The notes under the pieces were generated by a model that was given only the letters and a program-made list of their open reading frames with translations, was not told the origin of the DNA and searched no databases. Both the position numbers and the translations under genes were made by a program. Positions 25,101 to 32,701 of a stretch of DNA of 38,202 bases are shown here, piece by piece. The DNA comes from Klebsiella pneumoniae (GTDB lineage: Bacteria > Pseudomonadota > Gammaproteobacteria > Pseudomonadales > Pseudohongiellaceae). Positions within the stretch are counted from its first letter, which is position 1. Each line of letters opens with the position of its first letter. The stretch lies in NCBI GenBank assembly GCA_945902215.1, contig CAMDML010000026.1, forward strand, positions 1 to 38,202, written 5' to 3'.

Positions 25101-25315
25101 TCCAGAAAACCCGCAAGGATATCGGACTGAATGTCAGCGACCGCATCACAATTGCATATACCGCCGACGCCGAGCTCGAAGCAGCCATCCAGCAACACGC
25201 GGAACACATCAAGCGCGAAACCTTGTGCACGGCGCTGACCGCTTCGGTAGCGCCCTGCTCCACCCACTTTGACATCGACGAGATGAAACTCGGCTTGACG
25301 ATCAAACCCAACTGA
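22151..25315 (+). CDS. ileS: Isoleucine-tRNA ligase, eukaryote-like (IleRS2) type
   Basis: A 1054-residue class I synthetase that charges tRNA(Ile). The ATP site has PPFATGLPHHGHLVGSTLKD (HxGH motif, about residues 58-77) and KMSKRLQNYTPPD near 609. WTTTPWTLPSNLGLCVNANI belongs to the editing domain that clears mischarged valine. The wording of these motifs and the long C-terminus (with FGKFRGLIEKLEPAEL and LALTIKPN-like end) place it with the eukaryote-like IleRS2 clade rather than the usual E. coli type; members of that clade are often insensitive to mupirocin. The start is TTG 22151 with AGGAG six bases ahead; no in-frame ATG exists nearby. It lies downstream of an attenuator-like leader and 18 bases before aroF, so the two are likely cotranscribed. 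Confidence 0.92.
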   Translation: MSSTDKNLPANDPTDNPGEGSFSFVNAEHEVLRFWKTEDVFAKSLQQTKDCKPYIFYDGPPFATGLPHHGHLVGSTLKDIIPRYYTMQGFYVQRRFGWDCHGLPIEHEIDKSLGMSSQQAVAKLGIKGYNDECRKIVQRYTTEWEKTITRIGRWVDFRNDYKTMDPAYMESVWWVMQQLWNKGLLYRGIKVVPFSTALGTVLSNFEAGSNYQDVQDPAVTVLFKLSGEDAYMAAWTTTPWTLPSNLGLCVNANIDYVKVKDADLGIQFWLAEARLETVGKNRKLEIVEKAPGSALVGKQYEPLFPYFAELKAEGAFRVFADDYVTIDSGTGIVHQAPAFGEDDHRVMKANGVKTAPCPVDMEGKFTSEVSDYVGVYVKDTDKQIIKRLKEQGHLYHQDVIVHAYPFCPRSDTPIIYRTIPSWYVKVEEMRARLVASNQQINWVPEHIKNGRMGKWLENAIDWSISRNRYWGTPLPIWINDVTGKQLCIGSIAELEQYSGVRVTDLHREYVDDLNFTIHGEAGTYRRIEEVLDCWFESGSMPYAQLHYPFENQKLFEAGFPAEYIAEGLDQTRGWFYTLLVLSTALFDKPSFKNVIVNGIVMAEDGKKMSKRLQNYTPPDLLMESYGADALRLYLINSGLVKGEEQRFADTGVKDMVRRALLPWLNSFKFLQTYAAIDQWRASASTPPSTNITDQWILSRLQSLLTNVTQEMAAYKLYNVVPALFEFIEDLTNWYIRLNRGRFWVEGDTTDKSAAYQTLYQTLHALTLSMAPFAPFLAEHIYQQLLPYAAPGVDSPKSVHLCRFPQPQPQQIQPLLEAAVARMQNIILLGRQKRNQVKIKTKTPLRRLTIIHQEKSMLDEIARLEDYIRGELNVKTVEYTQDENRYIKLFAKPNAPVLGKRLGKDFGKFRGLIEKLEPAELIGLQDSGCIKLEGMKFDTDDILVFRESKPGTEALSNRFISIDMDCTLDPALIQEGLAREVINRIQKTRKDIGLNVSDRITIAYTADAELEAAIQQHAEHIKRETLCTALTASVAPCSTHFDIDEMKLGLTIKPN

Positions 25316-25333
25316 GAAAGACGGTACCCGACC

Positions 25334-26401
25334 ATGACCATGAAAGCGTTAACTGACGACACCCGCATCAGTGCAGTGAAAGAACTGCTCGCGCCCATCC
25401 AGCTGATCAATGAATTGCCGATCACCCCGCGGGCAACCACCACGGTGCTGCAGACACGCGCAGCAATCCAGAAAATTCTGCGTGGCGAAGACGACCGCCT
25501 GCTGGTTATCGCCGGCCCCTGCTCGATCCACGACATGCAGGCCGCGCTTGAATACGCCGGGCGGCTGCAGAAAGAAGTTGAGAAACACAAGCAGGATCTG
25601 TGCATCATCATGCGCGTCTATTTCGAGAAGCCGCGCACAACCGTAGGCTGGAAAGGTCTGATCAACGACCCCGGCCTCGATGACAGCTTCCGCATCAACG
25701 ACGGCCTGCGTCTTGCGCGCAGCCTGTTGCTACAACTGGCCGATCAGGGTGTGGCTTCAGGTACCGAATACCTCGACATGATCAGCCCGCAGTACATTGC
25801 GGACCTGGTGTCCTGGGGCGCCATCGGTGCGCGCACCACAGAATCGCAGTGTCACCGCGAGCTGGCTTCAGGTTTGTCCTGCCCCGTCGGCTTCAAGAAC
25901 GGCACTGGCGGCAATATCCAGATTGCCATCGACGCGATAGGCTCGGCATCACACCCGCACCATTTCCTGTCGGTAACAAAGGAAGGCCACTCCGCCATAT
26001 TCCAAACGGCCGGCAATCCCGATTGCCACATTATCCTGCGCGGCGGCAAACATCCGAACTACGATCCTGAAAGTATTCGTGACACTGCTGAAAAGTTGCA
26101 GAAGGCGAAGCTGCGCCCGGCCATCGTTGTCGATTGCAGCCACGCCAACTCCGGCAAGGATCACGTGCGCCAGGTGACGGTATGCAAAGACGTTGCGGGT
26201 CAGGTAGGCGGTGGTGAAAAGCACATCGTCGGCGTGATGATCGAAAGCCATCTCGTTGCCGGCATGCAGAAGCAGGTGGCTGCCCAACCGCTCACCTACG
26301 GCCAGAGCATTACCGACGCTTGCATGGGCTGGGATGAAACAGTGGGCTTGCTGGATGAACTGGCGGACGCCGTACGCAAACGCCGCGCACAACTCGTCTA
26401 A
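25334..26401 (+). CDS. aroF: 3-deoxy-7-phosphoheptulonate (DAHP) synthase, class I
   Basis: Condenses phosphoenolpyruvate and erythrose 4-phosphate, the first step of aromatic amino acid synthesis. Signatures are VIAGPCSIHDMQAALEYA (about residues 59-76), MRVYFEKPRTTVGWKGLIND (about 94-113), and the metal and substrate residues in GFKNGTGGNIQIA and VDCSHANSGKDH. Length 355 residues corresponds to the AroF/G/H type, which is feedback-controlled by Phe, Tyr or Trp; which one cannot be decided here, so the symbol is generic. ATG 25334 is followed by another ATG two codons later. It follows ileS by 18 bases and so would respond to the Phe/Tyr-rich leader 3.4 kb upstream. Its TAA overlaps the stop of the convergent gene. 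Confidence 0.93.
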   Translation: MTMKALTDDTRISAVKELLAPIQLINELPITPRATTTVLQTRAAIQKILRGEDDRLLVIAGPCSIHDMQAALEYAGRLQKEVEKHKQDLCIIMRVYFEKPRTTVGWKGLINDPGLDDSFRINDGLRLARSLLLQLADQGVASGTEYLDMISPQYIADLVSWGAIGARTTESQCHRELASGLSCPVGFKNGTGGNIQIAIDAIGSASHPHHFLSVTKEGHSAIFQTAGNPDCHIILRGGKHPNYDPESIRDTAEKLQKAKLRPAIVVDCSHANSGKDHVRQVTVCKDVAGQVGGGEKHIVGVMIESHLVAGMQKQVAAQPLTYGQSITDACMGWDETVGLLDELADAVRKRRAQLV

Positions 26402-27450
26402 AGCACCGGATAGTCTGTATATCCCGCGGCCCCGCCGCCAAAGAAGGTTGGCACGGGCGCCGATGAGTTGAGCGAAGCCCCCAACCGGAAGCGTGTGGTC
26501 AGGTCGGGATTGGTAATTATCAATTTGCCAAAGGCCACCGCATCCGCCGAGCCCTCGGCCAGCGCTTGCTGTGCCGTGTCGAAGGTGAACTTTTCATTGG
26601 TAATGTAGGCCCCGCCGAACGCCGCCTTCAGCTGCGGCCCGAGACTGTCGGGGCCGACAAATTCACGCGCGCAGATAAACGCAATGCGACGCTTGCCGAG
26701 TTCCTTCGCGATATAGCCGAACGTCGCCGCAGGATTCGCATCGTGCATGTCATGCGCATCGCCACGCGGCGCCAAATGCATGCCGACCCTGCCTGCGCCC
26801 CACACGCCGATCACCGCGTCGGTTGCTTCGAGCATCAACCGTGCGCGGTTTTCGATGGAGCCACCATAGTCATCATCGCGCTGGTTGCTGCCATCCTGCA
26901 GGAACTGGTCGAGCAGATAGCCGTTGGCACCGTGCAGCTCAACACCGTCGAAACCGGCAGCCTGCGCGTTCTGCGCGCCCCGGCGAAAAGTCTCAACGAT
27001 GCCGGCCAGCTCCTCGCGGCGCAATGCGCGCGGAACCAGGTAGGGCGTTTCCGGGCGCAGCAGGCTGACATGGCCTTTCGGTGCGATTGCACTCGGAGCG
27101 ACGGGCAATTCACCGTTCAGGAACACTGGATGCGAGATGCGGCCGACATGCCACAACTGCAGAAAGATGCGGCCACCATCAGCTTGCACTGCTGCAGTAA
27201 CTTTCTTCCAGCCTGCGACCTGCTGTGGCGACCAGATGCCAGGCGTGCCCGCATAACCGATGCCTTGAGCTGATACTACGGTGGCTTCAGTAAGGATCAG
27301 GCCCGTACCGGCACGCTGGCGGTAGTATTCCACCATAAGCTCATTTGGAATACGGCTGTCACCCGCACGCGAGCGTGTCAGCGGTGCCATGATGATGCGA
27401 TTGGGGATCAACAGATCGCCGAGTTGCAGTGGATCAAACAGGGTAGGCAT
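26398..27450 (-). CDS. Alkene reductase, Old Yellow Enzyme family (NemA-like)
   Basis: An FMN-dependent ene-reductase that uses NAD(P)H to reduce activated double bonds, nitro compounds or N-ethylmaleimide. The N-terminus MPTLFDPLQLGDLLIPNRII and MAPLTRSRA carry the flavin-binding Thr. HGANGYLLDQFL holds the catalytic His and Asn pair (about residue 181), followed by DDYGGSIENRARL. Length 350 residues is normal. The frame continues to a TTG at 27468, but ATG 27450 gives the family N-terminus. An inverted repeat over the likely promoter suggests local repression, perhaps in answer to electrophiles. It is convergent with aroF, the two stops overlapping. Family assignment is secure; physiological substrate is unknown. 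Confidence 0.92.
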   Translation of the reverse strand: MPTLFDPLQLGDLLIPNRIIMAPLTRSRAGDSRIPNELMVEYYRQRAGTGLILTEATVVSAQGIGYAGTPGIWSPQQVAGWKKVTAAVQADGGRIFLQLWHVGRISHPVFLNGELPVAPSAIAPKGHVSLLRPETPYLVPRALRREELAGIVETFRRGAQNAQAAGFDGVELHGANGYLLDQFLQDGSNQRDDDYGGSIENRARLMLEATDAVIGVWGAGRVGMHLAPRGDAHDMHDANPAATFGYIAKELGKRRIAFICAREFVGPDSLGPQLKAAFGGAYITNEKFTFDTAQQALAEGSADAVAFGKLIITNPDLTTRFRLGASLNSSAPVPTFFGGGAAGYTDYPVL

Positions 27451-27471
27451 GCAGCGAAACTCTTGCAATTA

Positions 27472-27494
27472 TTCAATCACATATAGAGATTGAA
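27472..27494 (-). promoter_or_regulatory. Inverted repeat over the promoter of the ene-reductase gene
   Basis: TTCAATC (27472-27478) and GATTGAA (27488-27494) form a perfect 7-bp inverted repeat with a 9-base spacer, 22-44 bases ahead of the ATG. On the minus strand TTCAAT and AATAAT (27473-27468), 15 bp apart, may be -35 and -10, so a repressor here would block transcription. No regulator gene is adjacent. Confidence 0.4.
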
Positions 27495-27530
27495 CCACAG
27501 GAAACAAGGGGGCAGATGGCTTTGAGTGAT

Positions 27531-28148
27531 CTACAGAACTGCCAACAGTTCCACTTCAAAGATCAGCATGGTGTACGGACCAATTGCTCCGCCAGCACCA
27601 CGCGCGCCATAACCAAGCTCGTGCGGAATGTAAAGTTTCCAGCGCGAACCGGCGGGCATCAGTTGCAGCGCTTCGGTCCAGCCGCTGATCACGCCATTGA
27701 CCGGGAATTCGAGTGGTTCGCCGCGCTCTACTGAACTGTCGAACACGGTGCCGTCAACGAGCGTGCCGTGGTAATGCACACGCACGGTGGCGGATGCGTC
27801 CGGTTTGCTGCCGCTACCGGCTTCCAGAATTTCGTATTGCAGGCCGCTTGAGGTAACGGTGATACCCGGCTTGGTCGCGTTTTGCTTCAGGAACTGTTCG
27901 CCGACAGCGGCCATGGAATTGGCTTGCTGTTTCTGCATGCGCTGTACACGGCGGTTGAGTTCGTCCATGGCCCCGCGCAGTTCAGCGTCTTTGTACGGGC
28001 AGGCCTCACCTTTGAGCACAGCACCAAGCCCGGCCAGCAAAGCATCGGGCTCCAAACCTGGGAAAGGCTGGCTGGTCAGTTGCTCGCCTACTTGCCGCCC
28101 AATTGCATAACTCGCCAGCGCCTCAACGCTTGTGTATTTCTCTGCCAT
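27531..28148 (-). CDS. FKBP-type peptidyl-prolyl cis-trans isomerase, FklB-like
   Basis: Catalyses proline isomerisation in protein folding. The N-terminal half (SYAIGRQVGEQL, then a long helix rich in Gln and Lys) is the dimerisation arm of FkpA/FklB/Mip proteins. The C-terminal FKBP domain has VRVHYHGTLVDGTVFDSS, PLEFPVNGVISGWTEALQLM and IPHELGYGARGAGGAIGP with the aromatic and acidic residues of the site. There is no signal peptide, so it resembles cytoplasmic FklB (about 206 residues; here 205). ATG 28148 with GAGG five bases ahead is preferred over the GTG at 28154. It is a single gene, divergent from the EamA permease. Family assignment is secure. Confidence 0.92.
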   Translation of the reverse strand: MAEKYTSVEALASYAIGRQVGEQLTSQPFPGLEPDALLAGLGAVLKGEACPYKDAELRGAMDELNRRVQRMQKQQANSMAAVGEQFLKQNATKPGITVTSSGLQYEILEAGSGSKPDASATVRVHYHGTLVDGTVFDSSVERGEPLEFPVNGVISGWTEALQLMPAGSRWKLYIPHELGYGARGAGGAIGPYTMLIFEVELLAVL

Positions 28149-28250
28149 AAACACCTCGGGTTAAAAAGAGGGCGATGTTAGCAGGCAGACTGGACTGGGA
28201 ACCAGACCTGCACTACGCTGCCCTGCACCATCACCCGTGAAATTTCCCGC

Positions 28251-29120
28251 TTGAATTCCAGACAACTGCTGCAACTGTTCATACTGGCCTCCATCTGGGG
28301 CGCTTCGTTCCTGTTTATCCGTCTGGCGGTGCCGAGTTTCGGACCGGTGGCACTGAGTGGCACACGTTCGTTCATTGCTGCGCTTACCTTGATGCCGCTG
28401 ATGTTGCTAAAGGGTCACTGGCCGGTGTTCAAACAATACTGGAAGCACTTGTTGGTCATCGGCCTGATCAGCACCGCACTGCCCTTCTCCTTCCTTAGTA
28501 TCAGCACGCAGTACACTTCAGCAGGCTTCGCCTCTATTCTGAATGCACTGACGCCGCTCTTCAGCGCGCTGGTGGCCTGGCTGTGGCTAAAGGAATACCT
28601 GACACCTGCGGCAGTCATCGGCATCCTGCTCGGTTTCGTGGGGGTGCTGGTCATGGTGTTCGACCGCGAAACGATCACGTCGAATTTTGTGTTGTTGCCG
28701 GTACTCGCCGGCCTTGCAGGCACCTTGTTCTATGGCCTGACCGGCAACTATTCGCGGCGCTTTATGGGCGGGGTACCGGTGTTGGTCATCTCTGCAGGCA
28801 GTCAAGTATTCGCGACCTTGCTGCTGTTTCCGGTTGCACTCTATCTGTGGCCTGCTGAACCGATACCGGCGGCTTCCTGGCTCTACGCAGTGATCCTCGG
28901 CGTACTCTGCACCGGCGTGGCCTATATCCTGTATTTCGGTTTGCTGGAAACCGTGGGCGTGGCGCGTACGGTGATCGTTACCTATCTCGTGCCAGTGTTC
29001 GCAATGGCCTGGGGTTATATGCTCCTGGATGAAGGCGTGACGGTTAAAATGCTGGCCGGTGCATTGTGTATTCTGGCCGGTATCGGCCTGACTACGTACA
29101 AGCCGGGAAAGAAATCATGA
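28251..29120 (+). CDS. EamA/DMT family transporter
   Basis: A 289-residue inner-membrane protein with two EamA repeats of about five membrane helices each. The first begins LLQLFILASIWGASFLFIRL and the second FVLLPVLAGLAGTLFYGLTG. Conserved patterns are LNALTPLFSALVAWLWLKE and TYLVPVFAMAWGYMLLDEG, in the equivalent place of each half. Drug/metabolite transporters of this kind export amino acids or other small metabolites; substrate unknown. The only reasonable start is TTG 28251, since no in-frame ATG occurs before residue 48; no Shine-Dalgarno is visible. Its TGA overlaps the ATG of the next gene (ATGA at 29117-29120), which points to coupled translation with the formyltransferase-deacetylase fusion. 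Confidence 0.88.
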   Translation: MNSRQLLQLFILASIWGASFLFIRLAVPSFGPVALSGTRSFIAALTLMPLMLLKGHWPVFKQYWKHLLVIGLISTALPFSFLSISTQYTSAGFASILNALTPLFSALVAWLWLKEYLTPAAVIGILLGFVGVLVMVFDRETITSNFVLLPVLAGLAGTLFYGLTGNYSRRFMGGVPVLVISAGSQVFATLLLFPVALYLWPAEPIPAASWLYAVILGVLCTGVAYILYFGLLETVGVARTVIVTYLVPVFAMAWGYMLLDEGVTVKMLAGALCILAGIGLTTYKPGKKS

Positions 29121-30661
29121 AAATAAGTTTTCTCGCATCACACGGCGGCTCTTCCGCCAAATTCCTGATCGCGGCGATGCGCGCGGGCCAGCTTGTGGCC
29201 GAGCCTGGCATTGTGATCACCAACAACCGCGATTCGGCGATCTTTCACTGGTGTCTCGACCACAACATCGACGTGCGCCACATCAGTGCCAAGACCCATC
29301 GCGGCGAAGAGAATGCGGACGAAGCGATCGCAACGGTGCTGCAGAACGCCGGCAGCGACCTTGTGGTGTGTTCCGGCTATATGAAGCAGATCGGAGCGCA
29401 TACCTTGCGCGCCTTTCCTGGCAAGATCCTGAATATCCATCCGGCTCTGCTGCCCAAACACGGCGGCAAGGGCATGTATGGTGATCATGTGCATGCTGCG
29501 GTGCTGAAGGCGGGAGAGAAGGAAAGCGGCGCGTCCGTCCATGTAGTCAGCGCCGAGCTGGACGAGGGTCCGGTTGTGTTGCAGATGAAAGTGCCGGTGT
29601 TGAGTGGCGATACCGTGGAGACCCTGCGGGCGCGTGTGCAGGCGGTGGAACCGGAACTCTATCTTGCAGCCTTGCAACTGCGGCTGAAGCAAAACCCTAA
29701 CGCTTCAGTATTTCAGCAAAGAACTCCGTCTGTAGTTTTAATGACCTACATCTACCACCACAACGACTGCCTCGCACACGACCCCGGAGCGCACCACGCC
29801 GAAAATTCCGGCCGGCTTAGCGTCATCATGGCCGCCTTGCGCACCGCTACCTTTGCCAAGCCCCTGGAGTATTTCGCGGCACCGCTCGGCACAGACGCGC
29901 AGATTCTGCTCGCGCATACCGAAGCGCATCTGCACCACGTTAAAGCGAGCGCACCCACTGCAGGCCACCGCTCGCTTGATCCCGACACCGTGATGTCACC
30001 CGGCTCATTGAATGCCGCGCTGCGCGGAGTTGGTGGCGCCTGTCTCGCCGTAGACAATCTTATGCAAGGCAAAACGCAACACGCCTTCTGCGCCATGCGT
30101 CCCCCCGGCCACCATGCCACACCGAATCGCGCAATGGGGTTCTGTATTTTCAATCATGTGGCGATCGCTGCGCTGTATGCCATGCAACAACACAAGCTGC
30201 AGCGTGTTGCGATCGTGGATTTCGATGTGCACCACGGCAACGGCTCACAGGACATTCTCAATGGTAAGACGGGCATGCTCTATCTTTCCACGCACCAGAG
30301 TCCGCTCTACCCCGGCACCGGCACGCTTGCCGAGAACCGCACAGGCAACATCCACAACGTACCGCTGCCCAGTGGCACCGGCGACAGTACCTATCAGGAA
30401 ATATTCCTGGCAGAGGTCCTGCCGGAGTTGCATGCGTTCAAACCACAACTGCTGCTCGTCTCCGCCGGCTTCGACGCGCACAAGGCTGACCCGCTGGCTG
30501 GCATGGCACTGACAGAAAAGACGTATGAATGGCTCGGCTGCCAACTGCGCGAGGTTGCTGATGAATATTCAGGGGGAAAATTGCTGTCAGTACTGGAAGG
30601 CGGTTATAACCTGAATGTGCTCGGGAGCAGTGTTGTGGCGTATCTCAAGGGCGCGAACTAA
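29117..30661 (+). CDS. Fusion of PurN-like formyltransferase and histone-deacetylase-family domain
   Basis: A 514-residue protein with two catalytic domains in one frame. Residues 1 to about 195 resemble PurN-type formyltransferases: SGYMKQIGAHTL, KILNIHPALLPKHGGKGMYG and SAELDEGPVV hold the Asn106, His108 and Asp149 expected for N10-formyl-THF chemistry, but the phosphoribosyl loop is replaced by LASHGGSSAKFL, so glycinamide ribonucleotide may not be the substrate. Residues 209-514 form a class II HDAC-like deacetylase: MRPPGHHATPNRAMGF, VDFDVHHGNGSQD (Asp370, His372), SAGFDAHKADPL (Asp453) and EGGYN (Tyr497). The linker is about 14 residues and Met209 (29741) could be an internal start. Start ATG 29117 overlaps the EamA stop. 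Such deacetylases remove acyl groups from amines such as polyamines or lysine. Both domains look active; their joint role is unknown. Confidence 0.85.
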   Translation: MKISFLASHGGSSAKFLIAAMRAGQLVAEPGIVITNNRDSAIFHWCLDHNIDVRHISAKTHRGEENADEAIATVLQNAGSDLVVCSGYMKQIGAHTLRAFPGKILNIHPALLPKHGGKGMYGDHVHAAVLKAGEKESGASVHVVSAELDEGPVVLQMKVPVLSGDTVETLRARVQAVEPELYLAALQLRLKQNPNASVFQQRTPSVVLMTYIYHHNDCLAHDPGAHHAENSGRLSVIMAALRTATFAKPLEYFAAPLGTDAQILLAHTEAHLHHVKASAPTAGHRSLDPDTVMSPGSLNAALRGVGGACLAVDNLMQGKTQHAFCAMRPPGHHATPNRAMGFCIFNHVAIAALYAMQQHKLQRVAIVDFDVHHGNGSQDILNGKTGMLYLSTHQSPLYPGTGTLAENRTGNIHNVPLPSGTGDSTYQEIFLAEVLPELHAFKPQLLLVSAGFDAHKADPLAGMALTEKTYEWLGCQLREVADEYSGGKLLSVLEGGYNLNVLGSSVVAYLKGAN

Positions 30662-30675
30662 AGCGACCCTTGCCA

Positions 30676-31320
30676 CTACCGTATCGGAAAGTCGAAATAC
30701 TTGTCCGTATACGGCTCATCTTTCAAAGTGAAGTGCCACCACTCCTCTTCCACCGGCACGAAATCGTGCTTGCTCATCATTGTGCGCAACAGCAGGCGGT
30801 TGGCGCGCTGCTGCGGCGTGACTTCCAGTGAGGCCGGCCACGACATTGGGTCGAAGAAGTCGAAGGGCGTACCCATGTCGAGTTCCAGGTACGTGTAGCT
30901 GTCGATGAGCGTCAGATCAACCGTGCTGCCGCGCGAGTGGCTGGAAAGTTCAACGAGGTAACCGTTCGGGAAAATATCTTCCTTGTTGAGGTTGGGGTAG
31001 TACGCGGCTTTGGTGCTTTGATCAGCGGTAGCGCGCGCCCACTGGATGAAATGGTCCACCGCGCGCTGCGGACGGTAGGCATCAAACACTTTCAACGCGA
31101 GGTTGGCGTAAGCAAGCTCCTGCTCCACTTGCTTCAGCGCGAACGCCATCTCCAGCGTACCAATGAGCCGCGCGGCTTCGTAGCCCGGAATGCGGGCGCC
31201 GGTGAAATTGTCAGCGGAGTAGTAGCGCACATCCTGCACGAGGCCGGGGATGACCTCGCGCAGATCGATAAAATTATCGGGTATTTCCGCGTTGTGCTCG
31301 ATTGCCGAGAAGGAAAACAT
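30676..31320 (-). CDS. D-alanyl-D-alanine dipeptidase, VanX/DdpX type
   Basis: A zinc peptidase of family M15D that splits D-Ala-D-Ala. The site is complete: DAYRPQRAVDHF with the transition-state Arg, SSHSRGSTVDLTL (SxHxxGxxxD zinc ligands His and Asp) and EEEWWHF with catalytic Glu and the third zinc His. Length 214 residues is close to DdpX and VanX. The frame continues upstream to 31503 inside the next gene, but ATG 31320 fits the family; the Shine-Dalgarno is poor and no signal peptide is visible, so it should be cytoplasmic, as DdpX is. No vanH or vanA genes are present, so a role in wall-dipeptide recycling or nutrition is more likely than vancomycin resistance. It lies 16 bases after the sugar dehydrogenase homologue and converges on the fusion gene. 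Confidence 0.88.
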   Translation of the reverse strand: MFSFSAIEHNAEIPDNFIDLREVIPGLVQDVRYYSADNFTGARIPGYEAARLIGTLEMAFALKQVEQELAYANLALKVFDAYRPQRAVDHFIQWARATADQSTKAAYYPNLNKEDIFPNGYLVELSSHSRGSTVDLTLIDSYTYLELDMGTPFDFFDPMSWPASLEVTPQQRANRLLLRTMMSKHDFVPVEEEWWHFTLKDEPYTDKYFDFPIR

Positions 31321-31336
31321 GCTTTTATGAAATGAG

Positions 31337-32599
31337 TTAAGGAGTGAGCTTGAGCACCTCACCAACAAAGTGGCGGTTGGTCTGGTTGTTGTCTTCCGAA
31401 TCGGTGAGCACATACAGCGCACCATCTGCGCCTTGGGCGATGGCGCGCACCCGGCGGTCGTTGGCAACAAGCAGGTGTTCTTCCGCCACGACCTTCTCGC
31501 CATCCATATCCAGATGCACGAGGAACTTACCTTGGGTGGGGCTCATCGTGCCAATAAAAAGATCGCCCTGCCATTCCGGGAACAAGTCGCCGGTGTACAT
31601 CTGTAGACCCGAAAGCGCGACCGAGGGGAACCAGTAATACAGCGGCTGTTCAATGCCGGGGCCAGCGGAAGGGCCTAGCTCGGTGCCGTCGTATTCCTTG
31701 CCATACGTAACCAGCGGCCAGCCGTAATTATTGCCGGCGCGGATCACATTGATTTCGTCGCCGCCCATCGGGCCGTGCTCGATGGTCCAGATTTCGCCGG
31801 TATCGGGATGCACCATCATGCCGTCTGGGTCGCGGTGACCCAGATCAAAGATTTCCCCTCTGGCTGACTCACGGCCCACAAAGGGATTGTCAGAAGGAAT
31901 GCTGCCATCGCTGTTGATGCGCAGCACCTTGCCACCGAGCGACTGCATGTCTTGCGCGAGCGCGCTGGTCTGGTTGAACGCCATCGTGGTGATGTACAGC
32001 GTGCCGTCACCTGCGGAGCGCAGCCGGCGGCCGGGAATTTCGCCAATGACTTCGACATTTTCGATACGGCTATTGTCGGCAGACAACTGCGCACGCGCCA
32101 CCTGATCAACCTGGAAAGGAACGCCGGCCGTTTGCGCATCAGTGCGTTCCTGTGCCGTGCGGGCACCACCTTTTTGGCCGGGTGCCGGCGCCACATAGGT
32201 GAAATAAACGCGGCGGTTTTCAGCGAAATTCGCATCGATGATGAAGTCGTTCATGCTGCGGCCATTAACCGAGAGTATATCGGGCATGCCGGGCAATGGT
32301 TCGGACAGCGCGCCCTCAGGACTCAGGATACGCACAGTGCCGGAACCTTCAGTAACGATCAGGTTGCCGTCGGGCAACGCGACCAGCGAGCGCGGCAGAT
32401 TGAGATTGGTCGCGATTACTTTTTCATTGAAGGCAGAAGCTACAGCGGGGGCCGGGGCCTTGGTCTGCCCTTCGAATGCGGGCGTGGGTGGATTGGCCAG
32501 CGGGTCGACGTCTGGCGCGGCTGCAAACGCTATAGAAGGCACAATAGCTGTAACAACACAGGACAGGGCGAGCAGAAAGGAAGTGGGCTTGCCGATCAT
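31337..32599 (-). CDS. Exported PQQ-type sugar dehydrogenase homologue (Asd/YliI family), altered site
   Basis: A 420-residue periplasmic six-bladed propeller protein. The Sec signal is SFLLALSCVVTAIVPSIAFA, and the start ATG 32599 has GGAG seven bases ahead. Family features are LPRSLVALPDGNLIVTEGSG, GGKVLRINSDGSIPSDNPF, IEHGPMGGDEINVIRAGNNY and DLFPEWQGDLFIGTM. In characterised members the base is a His in an HFGGRL-like motif, and a GHRNPQG-like motif follows. Here the first reads IPGRRLRSAGDGT with no His, and the second reads GHRDPDG. So the protein belongs to the family, but oxidation of aldoses by the usual mechanism is doubtful; it may bind another ligand. It is in the same orientation as the hydrolase upstream and the dipeptidase downstream. 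Confidence 0.82.
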   Translation of the reverse strand: MIGKPTSFLLALSCVVTAIVPSIAFAAAPDVDPLANPPTPAFEGQTKAPAPAVASAFNEKVIATNLNLPRSLVALPDGNLIVTEGSGTVRILSPEGALSEPLPGMPDILSVNGRSMNDFIIDANFAENRRVYFTYVAPAPGQKGGARTAQERTDAQTAGVPFQVDQVARAQLSADNSRIENVEVIGEIPGRRLRSAGDGTLYITTMAFNQTSALAQDMQSLGGKVLRINSDGSIPSDNPFVGRESARGEIFDLGHRDPDGMMVHPDTGEIWTIEHGPMGGDEINVIRAGNNYGWPLVTYGKEYDGTELGPSAGPGIEQPLYYWFPSVALSGLQMYTGDLFPEWQGDLFIGTMSPTQGKFLVHLDMDGEKVVAEEHLLVANDRRVRAIAQGADGALYVLTDSEDNNQTNRHFVGEVLKLTP

Positions 32600-32701
32600 G
32601 GTGAATCTCCGTGAAAACAATAGCCTGCGTGGAAACAACAATCAGATGGTGTGTAGTAGACCCGGTGGCAATCAATAAATGCCAGCGCTGTCGGTAGTGT
32701 T

